From: Thermodesulforhabdus norvegica
Lineage (GTDB): Bacteria; Desulfobacterota; Syntrophobacteria; Syntrophobacterales; Thermodesulforhabdaceae
DNA: 60,810 bases
Direction of reading: 5' to 3'
Assembly: GCF_900114975.1 (NCBI RefSeq)
Contig: NZ_FOUU01000004.1
Span: 1 to 60,810, forward strand
Shown: positions 26,032 to 34,534 of the stretch, piece by piece
How positions within the stretch are numbered: the stretch's first letter is position 1
Layout: the number at the start of each line of letters is the position of its first letter
Program-made: the position numbers and the translations under genes
Notes under the pieces: model-generated
Database searches by the model: none
What the model was told of the DNA's origin: nothing
What the model saw: only the letters and a program-made list of their open reading frames with translations

Positions 26032-28049
26032 AAAGATGCCGTGTCGTTTGCCCTTTTTGTGGGGCAGGGTGTGTGTTTGAGCTGGTCGTTCAGAACGGAG
26101 AAGTAAAAGGACTGGACTACGTTGTGGATCATCCCGTTGCCGGTGGAGCATTGTGCGCCAAGGGAAATGCGGCATGGCAGTTATTAGGTCATCCCGACAG
26201 AATAACCACTCCCCTGATTAGAAACGAAAAAGGCTGGCAGAGCGTGTCCTGGGATAGGGCACTCGATGGCATTCTGGGCTCGATTATGTCACTCCGGGAG
26301 CGCTACGGACCCGAATCGGTCGCCTTTCTTGCTTCGGCCAAGGCAACAAATGAGGAAAATTACATGTTTCAGAAATTTGCCCGCCTTTTCGGATCCCCTC
26401 ACATAGACCATTGTGCCAGGCTTTGTCATGCACCTTCTGTGGTGGGGCTGAGGAAGGTTTTCGGCTCTGGTGCTATGACCAATCCCATTTCCCATCTGGC
26501 TCTGTCGGACTGCCTTTTGATTATCGGTTCCAATCTTGCCGAAACCCATCCGGTCGTAGCAAAAAGAATTTTTCAGGCAAAAGATCGGGGAGCCCTTGTG
26601 ATAGTCGTTGATCCGAGAAAAACCGCCACGGCCTCGATTGCAGATTTGCACGTTGCACCCTTACCCGGAACGGACCTGTTGCTCCTCGGAGCATTGATGA
26701 AGGTGATTATCGAAAGAGGCTATGCCGACTATCCCTTTATAGGGGCGCGTACCGTTGGCTTCGAAGGTTTGGAAGAAAGCCTGCGCGATCTGGAAGTTGA
26801 AAAGGTTTCGCGTATATCCGGAGTAGATCTCGGGACGATCGTAAGGGTGGCCGAGGCATACGGAAAGGCAAGAAGAGGAAGTCTCGTATATTGCATGGGA
26901 ATTACTCAGCACAGGCGCGGAACCGATAACGTGCTTTCCTGTGCAAACCTGGCTCTTCTCTGCGGTCATATCGGTCGCGACGGAACGGGTCTGTATCCCT
27001 TGCGGGGACAGAACAACGTTCAGGGCGCCTGTGATATGGGCTGCCTTGCGGAATTTCTGCCCGGTTACGTTCCTCTTTCGGATACCGAACGGAGCAGGCG
27101 GTTTGCGGAACTGTGGGGGTGTGAAAGGTTGCCTTCATCGCCCGGTTACACCGCTGCGGAGCTTCCCGAGGCGATAATCAGAGGCGAAGTTCGCGGACTT
27201 GTAATAATGGGTGAGAATCCCGTTGTGACCGATCCTGCTTCCGGTAAGACTGCCGAAGCGCTGAAAAAACTCGATTTCCTGGCGCTTATTGACCTGTTTC
27301 CTACGGAGACCTCTAAATATGCCCATGTGATTCTGCCGGCTGCGGCATGGGCTGAAAAATCCGGGTCTTATACCAATACGGAGCGGAGGGTTCAGTGGTC
27401 TTTTAAGGCTGTCGAACCGCCTGGTGAGGCGATGCCCGATTTATGGACAATAAGCGAGTTGGGCAGACGTGCCGGCTTCTGGAAAGACTGCGGAAGTGCC
27501 GAAGAAGTTCTCGATGAAATCGCGGAAGTCATACCGGCTTACGGTGGGATTACCTCAAGGAGGCTAAAAAACTCGGAGGAAGGGCTTATATGGCCCTGTC
27601 CTGATGAAGCTCATGAGGGAACCCCCGTTCTTTTCAAAGATCGCTTTTATACCGATGACGGACTTGCGCGTTTTACGGCGGTGAATTATTCAGAAAAATT
27701 CCCCGAAGGAACCGATCTTTTTTTGATAACCGGTAGGCTGGGAATTCATTACAATTCGGGATCCATAACCCGCCGTATTGAAAATCTGAACAGATACAAA
27801 CCCGAAGCAGAAGTGGAAATCAACCCCGGATGCGAAAGGGCAGAAAAGGCAGTGCACGGAAAGGCTCTCGTAAAAACTTCGAGCGGTGAAGCTTGTTTCC
27901 CCCTGCGATCCAGCCGTAATCTTCACGAAAAGACCGTATTTATTCCCTTCCACTTTCCGGAAGTAAACAATTTGACCGAAGACGTTTTGGATCCTGAAGC
28001 AAGGGTTCCCGCCTATAAGGATACCAGGTGCAGTGTGGAGATAGAGTGA
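26028..28049 (+). CDS. fdhA: Cysteine-type formate dehydrogenase catalytic subunit
   Basis: This 673-residue molybdopterin oxidoreductase interconverts formate and CO2. An N-terminal 4Fe-4S site is C8-x2-C11-x3-C15-x27-C43. HCARLCHAPSVVGL matches the formate dehydrogenase active site with Cys (C133, codon TGT at 26424) in place of selenocysteine, followed by H134. GMGITQHRRG-like pterin motif (CMGITQHRRGTDNV) and the C-terminal dinucleotide-binding domain (LITGRLGIHYNSGSITRR) are intact. No signal peptide, so it is cytoplasmic. Three Fe-S proteins surround it and no membrane anchor gene is present, pointing to a soluble enzyme. Confidence 0.92.
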   Translation: MKRCRVVCPFCGAGCVFELVVQNGEVKGLDYVVDHPVAGGALCAKGNAAWQLLGHPDRITTPLIRNEKGWQSVSWDRALDGILGSIMSLRERYGPESVAFLASAKATNEENYMFQKFARLFGSPHIDHCARLCHAPSVVGLRKVFGSGAMTNPISHLALSDCLLIIGSNLAETHPVVAKRIFQAKDRGALVIVVDPRKTATASIADLHVAPLPGTDLLLLGALMKVIIERGYADYPFIGARTVGFEGLEESLRDLEVEKVSRISGVDLGTIVRVAEAYGKARRGSLVYCMGITQHRRGTDNVLSCANLALLCGHIGRDGTGLYPLRGQNNVQGACDMGCLAEFLPGYVPLSDTERSRRFAELWGCERLPSSPGYTAAELPEAIIRGEVRGLVIMGENPVVTDPASGKTAEALKKLDFLALIDLFPTETSKYAHVILPAAAWAEKSGSYTNTERRVQWSFKAVEPPGEAMPDLWTISELGRRAGFWKDCGSAEEVLDEIAEVIPAYGGITSRRLKNSEEGLIWPCPDEAHEGTPVLFKDRFYTDDGLARFTAVNYSEKFPEGTDLFLITGRLGIHYNSGSITRRIENLNRYKPEAEVEINPGCERAEKAVHGKALVKTSSGEACFPLRSSRNLHEKTVFIPFHFPEVNNLTEDVLDPEARVPAYKDTRCSVEIE

Positions 28050-28531
28050 TGAAGGGTGCAGGATCAGAAATACTGGTACATCCGGGCCGGTGTACCGGCT
28101 GTCATGCCTGTGAGCTTGCCTGTGAACGAGAACACGAGGGCCTTTCCAGAGTTCATGTGGTGTCTCGCAACGGCGTGAACTTCCCTGCCTTCTGCCGCCA
28201 CTGCGATGTAGCGCCCTGCGTTTCGGTCTGCTATAGGATGGCTCTTGTGTACGAAAGGGGACGGGTTCGATTTAAGCAGGAAAGCTGTACGGGGTGTGGG
28301 CTTTGTGAAATTGCCTGTCCTTTTGGCGCCATCTTTACTGGAGCCAATTCATATCCGATAAAGTGTGATGGATGTGAGAACCGTGAAAGCAGTGGAAAAA
28401 TTCCTGCCTGCGCCGCGACCTGTCCGTCCGGAGCAATAGAAATGAGGCCTGTTGAGGATTTCGGGAAAGCAACACGGTATAGGGCCTTCAGATATGTCCG
28501 TTCAGGAGGGTTCATCGGTGAAGGGTCTTAA
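28049..28531 (+). CDS. Second HycB-like 4Fe-4S protein
   Basis: The 160-residue protein again has four cysteine clusters (CTGCHACELAC, CRHCDVAPCVSVC, CTGCGLCEIAC, CDGCENRESSGKIPACAATC). It starts with ATG in the TGATG overlap with fdhA, so it is translationally coupled, and its end overlaps the next ferredoxin gene. It resembles the first Fe-S protein in layout but differs in sequence, suggesting two separate electron exits. Confidence 0.9.
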   Translation: MKGAGSEILVHPGRCTGCHACELACEREHEGLSRVHVVSRNGVNFPAFCRHCDVAPCVSVCYRMALVYERGRVRFKQESCTGCGLCEIACPFGAIFTGANSYPIKCDGCENRESSGKIPACAATCPSGAIEMRPVEDFGKATRYRAFRYVRSGGFIGEGS

Positions 28532-28895
28532 AATCGACCTGGAGAAATGCATAGGTTGCAGGGCCTGCAGTGTTTCCTGCACCGAGGGGTTAATTTCGTT
28601 AAAAGATGCTGATGGTTACAGGGTCCTGTCTTTTCCCGGCAGGTGCCCGGTAGAGCAATGCAGGATCTGCCGGGACCTTTGCCCTACGCAGGCTCTGGAA
28701 GTTACGGAGAAACTTTCTGATGAAAGGGTTGAGTGTAAATTCCCGCTGGTGGCGTGCAAATCCTGCGGCAGTTACTTTGCCACTCTGAATATGGTTGAAC
28801 ATGTCAGGAAGACGCTGGCCCATATCGATACCGCTGAAACAGGCTGGATTTTGCTGTGCGGAGCTTGCCGTAAGGAACTCTCTCTGGTGGCCTGA
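28518..28895 (+). CDS. Short ferredoxin with C-terminal zinc-ribbon-like cysteines
   Basis: The 125-residue protein has two ferredoxin clusters (CIGCRACSVSC; CPVEQCRICRDLC) and then two CxxC pairs (CKSCGSYFA and CGACRKEL) that could bind zinc or another cluster. The end of the protein is therefore unlike a plain ferredoxin. GTG 28518 is chosen because CAGGAGGGTTCATCG precedes it; the open frame begins at 28452. It overlaps the upstream Fe-S gene by 14 bases. Confidence 0.85.
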   Translation: MKGLKIDLEKCIGCRACSVSCTEGLISLKDADGYRVLSFPGRCPVEQCRICRDLCPTQALEVTEKLSDERVECKFPLVACKSCGSYFATLNMVEHVRKTLAHIDTAETGWILLCGACRKELSLVA

Positions 28896-28922
28896 CATAT
28901 CAGATAGAACGAAGGGTGGAAA

Positions 28923-29804
28923 ATGGATGTTAGAGAAAAATCCTATGTAACGGTTTATACTCTTGCCAACAGGTTTGAAGCCGACATAGTTGCCCATGCA
29001 CTGGAACAGGAAAATATACCTTTCTGGATTCGATCCTTTGAGGACACAGCTTATGATGGGCTTTTCGTGGTTCAGAAGGGATGGGGGCATGTGCTCGTTC
29101 CACGCCAGCACTATCATAATGCCATAAGAATCATCTATGCCCTTTTGAAGAATCAACCCAGGAAAGGACTCTATGAAGATCCCGACGAAGTAGATCCGGC
29201 CCTCTGGGACGAGCTTCTCGGGCTTTCCGCAGATGATGTTTGCCGGGCCTCCGGAGCTGAATACGACAAGCTGAGCGGTAGCTACAGGGTTCCTTTCTTT
29301 AACAGAACCCTTGTTTGTAACCCTGAGCGAAGAATTATTGAAGTGGATCCGCCTTTTTCTGCTCTTACCGTGGACTTTGAAACTGCCCTTGTGGGATTGA
29401 ATTATCTCATAAACGCCGAACCCGTGGAGCCTCTCGGAAAATGGGTCGGGGAGAAGGATCTCCCCGGCGGCTTCGTCTTTTTCCAGGGGCCTCATCAACT
29501 CCCGACGAGACCCCTGGCCGAAATGTTTCAGATGAATCCGGAAGATATGGAAAAGGCCGTGGAGTTTCTGGGTGGGGTTCGAGGTGATAAAGGCGATTGC
29601 TCCTATGTGTTTCGTGTTTTTCCAAGAGTACCCGTGATGGTTATATTCTGGGAAGGGGACGAAGAATTCGACCCTCAGGCTGCCCTGAGGTTTGATGAGA
29701 CCATTACGAGGCACTTTCCCGTACTTGATCAGATTTTTGCACTCTCCTACGTTCTCTACCGGCACATCAAGGGGGCATTAAAGGAGATCGGAGGGACGGC
29801 ATGA
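28923..29804 (+). CDS. DUF2007-DUF3786 fusion protein
   Basis: The 293-residue soluble protein has an N-terminal DUF2007-like part (about 8-75: TVYTLANRFEADIVAHALEQ), and a DUF3786 part (about 90-285: GKWVGEKDLPGGFVFFQGPHQLP, PRVPVMVIFWEGDEEFDP). DUF3786 has no settled function and is common in anaerobes with C1 metabolism. Only two cysteines are present, so it is probably not an Fe-S protein. It lies between the formate dehydrogenase genes and thiE, sharing ATGA with the latter. Confidence 0.8.
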   Translation: MDVREKSYVTVYTLANRFEADIVAHALEQENIPFWIRSFEDTAYDGLFVVQKGWGHVLVPRQHYHNAIRIIYALLKNQPRKGLYEDPDEVDPALWDELLGLSADDVCRASGAEYDKLSGSYRVPFFNRTLVCNPERRIIEVDPPFSALTVDFETALVGLNYLINAEPVEPLGKWVGEKDLPGGFVFFQGPHQLPTRPLAEMFQMNPEDMEKAVEFLGGVRGDKGDCSYVFRVFPRVPVMVIFWEGDEEFDPQAALRFDETITRHFPVLDQIFALSYVLYRHIKGALKEIGGTA

Positions 29805-30460
29805 CGACGAAGTCCGCTCTTTCTTCGAAGCTGGCATTGTATCTCGTTACGGATAATCGTTTCGTTCCCGAAGGAAAGTCTCTGAAGGATGTGGTCGAAT
29901 CGGCCATCAGAGGCGGGGTAACGGCGGTTCAGTACAGAGAAAAAGAGGCTTCCACCAGAAAAATGATCGAAGAAGCCGGAGAGCTTAGAAACCTTTGCAG
30001 GTCCTGCGAAGTCTTGTTTTTGGTAAACGATAGGGTTGATGTGGCTCTTGCCGTTGAAGCCGATGGGGTGCATCTCGGCCAGGACGATATGCCCTTGCAT
30101 CTGGCACGAAAAATTCTGGGCTCCGGCGCAATCATCGGCATCACCGTTCACAACGATCTGGAGCGTCGTGCCGCCGAGCAAAACGGTGCCGATTACGTTT
30201 CCTTCGCACCCGTTTTTGCCACATCCACAAAACCGGATCACCAAACTCCCCTGGGAATTTCCGGGCTTGAGCAACTGGTCAGAGCCGCGACGGTGCCTTC
30301 TGTCGCAATAGGCGGAATTAATCTGGACAACGTGGAGGAGGTTTACAAAACCGGTGTAGATGGAGTGTGCGTCGTTTCCGCAATCATGGGAGCCACAGAT
30401 CCGGAACTTGCAGCTCAGGCTTTTTTGGAAAGATACAACCGTGCAAGGGCTCACCATTAA
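29801..30460 (+). CDS. thiE: Thiamine phosphate synthase
   Basis: ThiE joins the pyrimidine and thiazole halves of thiamine. The 219-residue TIM barrel has TAVQYREKEA, FLVNDRVDVALAVEADGVHLGQDDMP and VAIGGINLDN, all family motifs for the diphosphate and thiazole sites. The start overlaps the upstream stop (ATGA), and its 3' end overlaps thiL by 20 bases. No thiamine riboswitch was found upstream. Confidence 0.95.
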   Translation: MTTKSALSSKLALYLVTDNRFVPEGKSLKDVVESAIRGGVTAVQYREKEASTRKMIEEAGELRNLCRSCEVLFLVNDRVDVALAVEADGVHLGQDDMPLHLARKILGSGAIIGITVHNDLERRAAEQNGADYVSFAPVFATSTKPDHQTPLGISGLEQLVRAATVPSVAIGGINLDNVEEVYKTGVDGVCVVSAIMGATDPELAAQAFLERYNRARAHH

Positions 30461-31496
30461 AGACCTCGGAGAGTTTGGTTTTATCGAACTCATCAGGAAT
30501 CGCTTCCGGCATCACAGGCGGAGTGATGTGGTCGTGGGGATAGGAGATGATGTGGCCGTTGTTGATGTGGGCCCTTTTTATTTGCTTGCAACCTGTGATG
30601 GTCAGGTTGAAGGAGTTCATTTCTTATCCGACAGAGTTCCGCCCCGATATTCGGGAAGGCGCCTGGTTGCGGTAAATGCAAGCGACATTGCCGCGATGGG
30701 GGGAACTCCTCTGTGGGCTCTTGTGGCAATGAACGTGCCCGATCACACCGATGTCTCTTATCTTGAGGAGTTTTACGAGGGGATAGTGGAAGGCCTGGAA
30801 AAAATCGGGGCTTCCCTAGTCGGAGGCAACTGCTCGAGGACTTCCAGAGATACCGTTTTTGATCTGTTTCTTACGGGCCGCGTTGAAAAGGGCCGAATGG
30901 TCACCCGTTCCGGAGCAAAGCCCGGAGATCTTCTCGTAGTTTCGGGAACTCTGGGCAGAGCCAGGGCCGGCCTGACGCTGCTCCTTAGAAAGGATGCCGA
31001 AAGCCTTCAAAAAATTCTGGAAGGTTCTTCCCGATCCGGCATCGATGATCTTCTGAAGAATGCTATTCTCCACTATTATGCGCCTGAGCCCAGGATGGAA
31101 CTGGGCAGGTTTATCGGTTCAGAAGGACTTGCGCGGGCAATGATTGACGTAAGCGACGGTCTCCTTCAGGATACCTTGCATATCTGCAGATCTTCAGGGG
31201 TTGATGTCGTCATCGATCTTGAGAGTATCCCCGTGGACGAGTCATGTGCCTTGGTGGCGAAGGAAGTGGGTGAAGATCCTCTCGAATGGGCTCTTACCGG
31301 GGGAGAGGACTACGAGCTTCTTTTTGCAACAACGCAGAAGGATTTTAAAAGACTTTTCGAAATCTTCGGTTCTGTTGTCGGGCTTAATGTAATAGGCTAT
31401 TTTCGTGAAGGTTCCGGTAGGGTCTGGATCCGGATGAATGACGGATCCGAAGTGTCTGCGGAGTTTTTTGCCAGCATGGGGTGGACTCATTTCTGA
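30441..31496 (+). CDS. thiL: Thiamine-monophosphate kinase
   Basis: ThiL makes thiamine diphosphate from the monophosphate. The 351-residue protein has [35 protein letters not shown] and [13 protein letters not shown], the ATP/Mg and substrate motifs. No ATG fits; GTG 30441 within the thiE 3' end, after GGAAAG, is the most reasonable start. thiD follows after 17 bases. Confidence 0.93.
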   Translation: MQGLTIKDLGEFGFIELIRNRFRHHRRSDVVVGIGDDVAVVDVGPFYLLATCDGQVEGVHFLSDRVPPRYSGRRLVAVNASDIAAMGGTPLWALVAMNVPDHTDVSYLEEFYEGIVEGLEKIGASLVGGNCSRTSRDTVFDLFLTGRVEKGRMVTRSGAKPGDLLVVSGTLGRARAGLTLLLRKDAESLQKILEGSSRSGIDDLLKNAILHYYAPEPRMELGRFIGSEGLARAMIDVSDGLLQDTLHICRSSGVDVVIDLESIPVDESCALVAKEVGEDPLEWALTGGEDYELLFATTQKDFKRLFEIFGSVVGLNVIGYFREGSGRVWIRMNDGSEVSAEFFASMGWTHF

Positions 31497-31513
31497 CGGG
31501 ATCGGAGGCAGGT

Positions 31514-32311
31514 GTGAAGGTTGCAAAGGCCATGACCATAGCCGGTTCCGACTCCGGTGGAGGTGCCGGTATCCAGGCAGATCTAAAGACCTTCTCGGCT
31601 CTTGGCGTTTACGGAACGACCGTTATAACGGCTCTTACTGCCCAGAATACCTGCGCCGTAACGGGCATATATGGTGTCGATGCCGACTTTGTTGCCGCTC
31701 AGATAGATGCCGTTATGGAAGATATAGGGACGGATGCGGCAAAAACGGGAATGCTTTCGGATGCCGGAATAATTCGTGCCGTGGCCCGGAAGGTTCGGGA
31801 ATGGAAGATAGAAAAAATGGTAGTTGATCCCGTAATGATCTCGAAAAGCGGAGCCGCTCTTTTGAAGAGCGATGCGGTCAGGGTGCTTAAAGATGAGCTT
31901 TTACCCCTGGCCCATGTCGTTACGCCAAACATAGCCGAAGCGGAATCGCTGACCGGTATAACCATAAGGTCCGTTGATGACATGAAGCAGGCCGCCGTGG
32001 CAATACGGGATTACGGTCCGAAGTACGTTGTGGTGAAAGGCGGTCATCTTTCGGGAAAAGTGTGCGTTGATATTCTCTTCGACGGGGAAGATTGGCGGTT
32101 TTTTGAATCCCCCAGGGTGGAAACCCGTCATACCCATGGAACGGGGTGCACCTTTTCTGCTGCAATAACCGCCTTTCTTGCCATGGGGCAGGAAGTCGGT
32201 GAAGCCGTAAGCAGGGCTAAGGAATACATAACCCGGGCACTCCAGCATGCCTTTCCCGTGGGACGTGGTCACAGTCCCGTGCATCATTTTTACGCATGGA
32301 ATTCATCGTGA
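31514..32311 (+). CDS. thiD: Hydroxymethylpyrimidine (phosphate) kinase
   Basis: ThiD phosphorylates the pyrimidine precursor twice. The 265-residue ribokinase-like protein has [25 protein letters not shown] and the catalytic [17 protein letters not shown] 31514 is preferred, with GGAGGCAG just upstream. With thiE and thiL it completes the assembly steps of thiamine diphosphate, but thiC and thiG are not in the window. It converges on and overlaps the patatin gene by 22 bases. Confidence 0.95.
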   Translation: MKVAKAMTIAGSDSGGGAGIQADLKTFSALGVYGTTVITALTAQNTCAVTGIYGVDADFVAAQIDAVMEDIGTDAAKTGMLSDAGIIRAVARKVREWKIEKMVVDPVMISKSGAALLKSDAVRVLKDELLPLAHVVTPNIAEAESLTGITIRSVDDMKQAAVAIRDYGPKYVVVKGGHLSGKVCVDILFDGEDWRFFESPRVETRHTHGTGCTFSAAITAFLAMGQEVGEAVSRAKEYITRALQHAFPVGRGHSPVHHFYAWNSS

Positions 32312-33252
32312 AAGACCATTCCCACCGGGTTTGAGCACCCTCTTCGTGGACGGCAAAGACCGCCCAGGGATTGGATTTTTCTGATCCTGATTGTCCTCCG
32401 GATTCTTTTCAATACTTTGGCACAGGCCTCTCGACCGGCAGAAACACAATAGTCGAACATGTGAAAATCAGACCACCTGACGCCGTAAAGACCGGGTCGA
32501 ATGATAAAGTCGGCCTGGCTTTTCTTGATTTCGGTCAAAAGGATTCTGGTTATGTCACTGCATCTGAAGGCAACCTCAACGGCGTTTGTCGGAAAAGGGG
32601 TTAGTTCGGCAACCGACCAGGATGAATCCGAGCATATAACGCAGTGTGCTCCCATTTTAATTGCGGGCGTGACCGGTACGTTATCGATCCACCCACCGTC
32701 AACCAGAAGGCGTTCCCCTATTGCTACGGGAGGAAACACGCCGGGAATGGCGGCGCTTGCCATTATTGCCTTTCTTAAGGGACCTCTGGTGAAAATGTAT
32801 TCTTCGCCCTTTGTCATATCCAGGCTTACCGCTGCAAATCTAACGGGCATGTCCTGGATCAGTATGTCCGGCAGAAGTTCGGAAATTGCCTGGCGATAAA
32901 ACTTTTCGGGAACCAGGCTCGGGCGGGTAACCGAGCGGGTGTAGTAGAGTCCTTTTTTCAACGATGCAAAAAGTTTCTGGAACGCCCCTTCCGACTGATC
33001 CGTCAGAGCCGGTTGTTCTACGGCAAGGGCAAGGCCTTTTGTGAAGATTTCACTTTGAAGGAAGGATTTCATTCGCTGGGCTGTGAGGAAAGCGTTGCCG
33101 GTGTAGCAGTAAAGAGCGCCTATGATGGCTCCCATGCTGGTTCCCACGACCATATCAAAGGATATTCGTGCCTTTTCCAGTTGCTCCAGAACTCCGATGT
33201 GGGCCAGTCCTCTTGCGGCTCCACCGCTCAGTACCAGTGCTGTTTTAAACAT
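32290..33252 (-). CDS. Patatin-like phospholipase
   Basis: The 320-residue protein has the patatin catalytic pair: oxyanion loop LSGGAARGLAHIG, nucleophile elbow GTSMG and the Asp in VDGGWIDNVP. Members hydrolyse acyl esters of lipids. ATG 33252 follows GGAGGCAGGTCA; the open frame extends to 33288 without a better signal. No signal peptide is clear, so it is probably cytoplasmic or membrane-associated. Confidence 0.9.
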   Translation of the reverse strand: MFKTALVLSGGAARGLAHIGVLEQLEKARISFDMVVGTSMGAIIGALYCYTGNAFLTAQRMKSFLQSEIFTKGLALAVEQPALTDQSEGAFQKLFASLKKGLYYTRSVTRPSLVPEKFYRQAISELLPDILIQDMPVRFAAVSLDMTKGEEYIFTRGPLRKAIMASAAIPGVFPPVAIGERLLVDGGWIDNVPVTPAIKMGAHCVICSDSSWSVAELTPFPTNAVEVAFRCSDITRILLTEIKKSQADFIIRPGLYGVRWSDFHMFDYCVSAGREACAKVLKRIRRTIRIRKIQSLGGLCRPRRGCSNPVGMVFHDEFHA

Positions 33253-33383
33253 TGACCTGCCTCCGTTTTGGGCTGGGGATGCAGACATACTTCCTTAAAG
33301 CGGCGTGTCGTTGCAAGATTTTTTGGTTGAAGTTGCCAGCTCGGGAGCGGTAAGTGAAAATGGGAAGGGTTGAGGTAAACTTC

Positions 33384-33412
33384 TTGACTATTTTACCGTA
33401 TGGCGATACATG
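33384..33412 (+). promoter_or_regulatory. Candidate promoter and operator for the second ArsR-family regulator
   Basis: TTGACT (33384-33389) matches the -35 at 5/6; a weak -10 (TACATG, 33407-33412) follows at 17 bases. GTAT-GGCG-ATAC (33398-33409) is an inverted repeat across the -10, as expected for a self-regulated metal or redox repressor. Confidence 0.4.
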
Positions 33413-33434
33413 AATGTGCTGTGGAGGAACGCCC

Positions 33435-33779
33435 ATGAAGGACTTTATACGGGTCATGAAGGCCCTTTCGGATCCCAACAGGGTGAAAATAATAAAGCTT
33501 TTAACGGTAAGAGAACTCTGCGTTTGCGAAATACAGGCAGCGCTCAATATATCCCAACCCACCGTTTCCAAGCATCTAAAAATTCTCGAAGATGCCGGAC
33601 TCGTCAAAAGCAAAAAAAACGGCCTCTGGGTGATTTACAGCATTGCCGACGGAGCCAGCAGCCCTTACGCTGCAACTCTTTTGGGCGCCTTGAGGCACTG
33701 GCTCAACGAAGATCCCGAAATAGCAGAAATCATGAAAAAGGCCCCTGATCTGGATCGCTCGAAGATTTGTGCTAAATAA
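33435..33779 (+). CDS. ArsR-family transcriptional regulator
   Basis: This 114-residue winged-helix protein contains VMKALSDPNRVKIIKLLTVRELCVCEIQ, with the ELCVCE metal-thiolate motif of As/Sb-sensing ArsR proteins, and the recognition helix ISQPTVSKHLKILEDAGLV. GGAGG lies 7 bases before the ATG. A thioredoxin-like gene follows at 12 bases, so the pair probably responds to a thiol-reactive metal or sulfide signal. It is not closely similar to the arsR at 13.8 kb. Confidence 0.9.
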   Translation: MKDFIRVMKALSDPNRVKIIKLLTVRELCVCEIQAALNISQPTVSKHLKILEDAGLVKSKKNGLWVIYSIADGASSPYAATLLGALRHWLNEDPEIAEIMKKAPDLDRSKICAK

Positions 33780-33791
33780 AGGAGGTAAACC

Positions 33792-34025
33792 ATGGAAATC
33801 AAAGTTCTCGGACCGGGATGTAAAAAATGTCAGCAAACCGAGGAAATCGTCAGAGAAGCCCTGAAGGAGGCGGGTGTTGACGCAAAGATTGATCATGTGA
33901 AGGACCCCGTGGAGATTGCAAACTACGGGGTCTTTGGAACCCCCGCCGTCGTCATTGACGGTGAAGTAAAGTCCGTGGGCAAGGTTCCGAAAAAAGAAGA
34001 AGTGCTTGGGTGGATTAAAAAATAA
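33792..34025 (+). CDS. Small thioredoxin-like redox-active disulfide protein
   Basis: The 77-residue protein has a C-K-K-C redox motif near the N-terminus (GPGCKKCQQTEEIV) and the cis-Pro loop VFGTPAVVIDG, matching the short thioredoxin-like family of archaea and anaerobes. AAAGGAGGTAAACC precedes the ATG. It ends the two-gene operon with the ArsR-type regulator, and a hairpin follows its stop. Confidence 0.9.
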   Translation: MEIKVLGPGCKKCQQTEEIVREALKEAGVDAKIDHVKDPVEIANYGVFGTPAVVIDGEVKSVGKVPKKEEVLGWIKK

Positions 34026-34031
34026 AAGCCC

Positions 34032-34052
34032 GGGCAGGCGAAATGCCTGCCC
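34032..34052 (+). terminator. Hairpin after the thioredoxin-like gene
   Basis: GGGCAGGC (34032-34039) pairs with GCCTGCCC (34045-34052) around GAAAT. The T-run that follows is broken, so termination may be partial. Confidence 0.55.
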
Positions 34053-34195
34053 ACTGCGTTATCTTTCGCTGGAACCACGGCAAAAAATCATTATCCTGTT
34101 ATGCAACGGTCCGGGAGGAGTAGTCTTTTGATCCGGTGCTGGTTACCCGGCAGAGGTGTCTGTGAAAACGGAAGGGTTAAAAGGAGAAGAAGGCT

Positions 34196-34534
34196 ATGAA
34201 TACGGCAGCGCAGAACGTTATGGTTGTTCTCGTTACTGTGCCGAATGCTGAAGAAGCTTCGAGAATCGCAAAAACCGTCGTGCAGGAAAAACTGGCAGCC
34301 TGTGTCAATATCGTTCCTCAGATAAGATCCGTCTATTCATGGAAGGGGGAAGTGTGCGATGATCCGGAAAGCCTTATGATCATCAAGACCAGAGCCGAGC
34401 TTTTTGGTGCGATCCGGGACAGAATAAAGGAGCTTCACAGTTACGAAGTTCCGGAAATAATCGGCGTGAGACTTTCTGACGGGATTGACGGATACATTTC
34501 CTGGGTCTTCGAAGTTACCCGTTCTTCTTCCTGA
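34196..34534 (+). CDS. cutA: CutA divalent-cation tolerance family protein
   Basis: The 112-residue protein matches CutA over its whole length: VVLVTVPNAEEASRIAKTVV, KLAACVNIVPQIRSVYSWKG and SYEVPEIIGVRLSDG. These small trimers are linked to copper tolerance in E. coli, but their biochemical role is unsettled. AAAAGGAGAAGAAGGCT precedes the ATG. It converges on hisD with a 20-base overlap. Confidence 0.93.
   Translation: MNTAAQNVMVVLVTVPNAEEASRIAKTVVQEKLAACVNIVPQIRSVYSWKGEVCDDPESLMIIKTRAELFGAIRDRIKELHSYEVPEIIGVRLSDGIDGYISWVFEVTRSSS

Noticed and set aside
26424-26426. Selenocysteine in the formate dehydrogenase active site
   Set aside because: The codon at the active-site position is TGT, an ordinary Cys codon, and no in-frame TGA is present in the gene.
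28599-29765. Long minus-strand frame of 388 codons across the ferredoxin and DUF3786 genes
   Set aside because: It opposes two genes with clear family matches, has no recognisable domain and no ribosome binding site.
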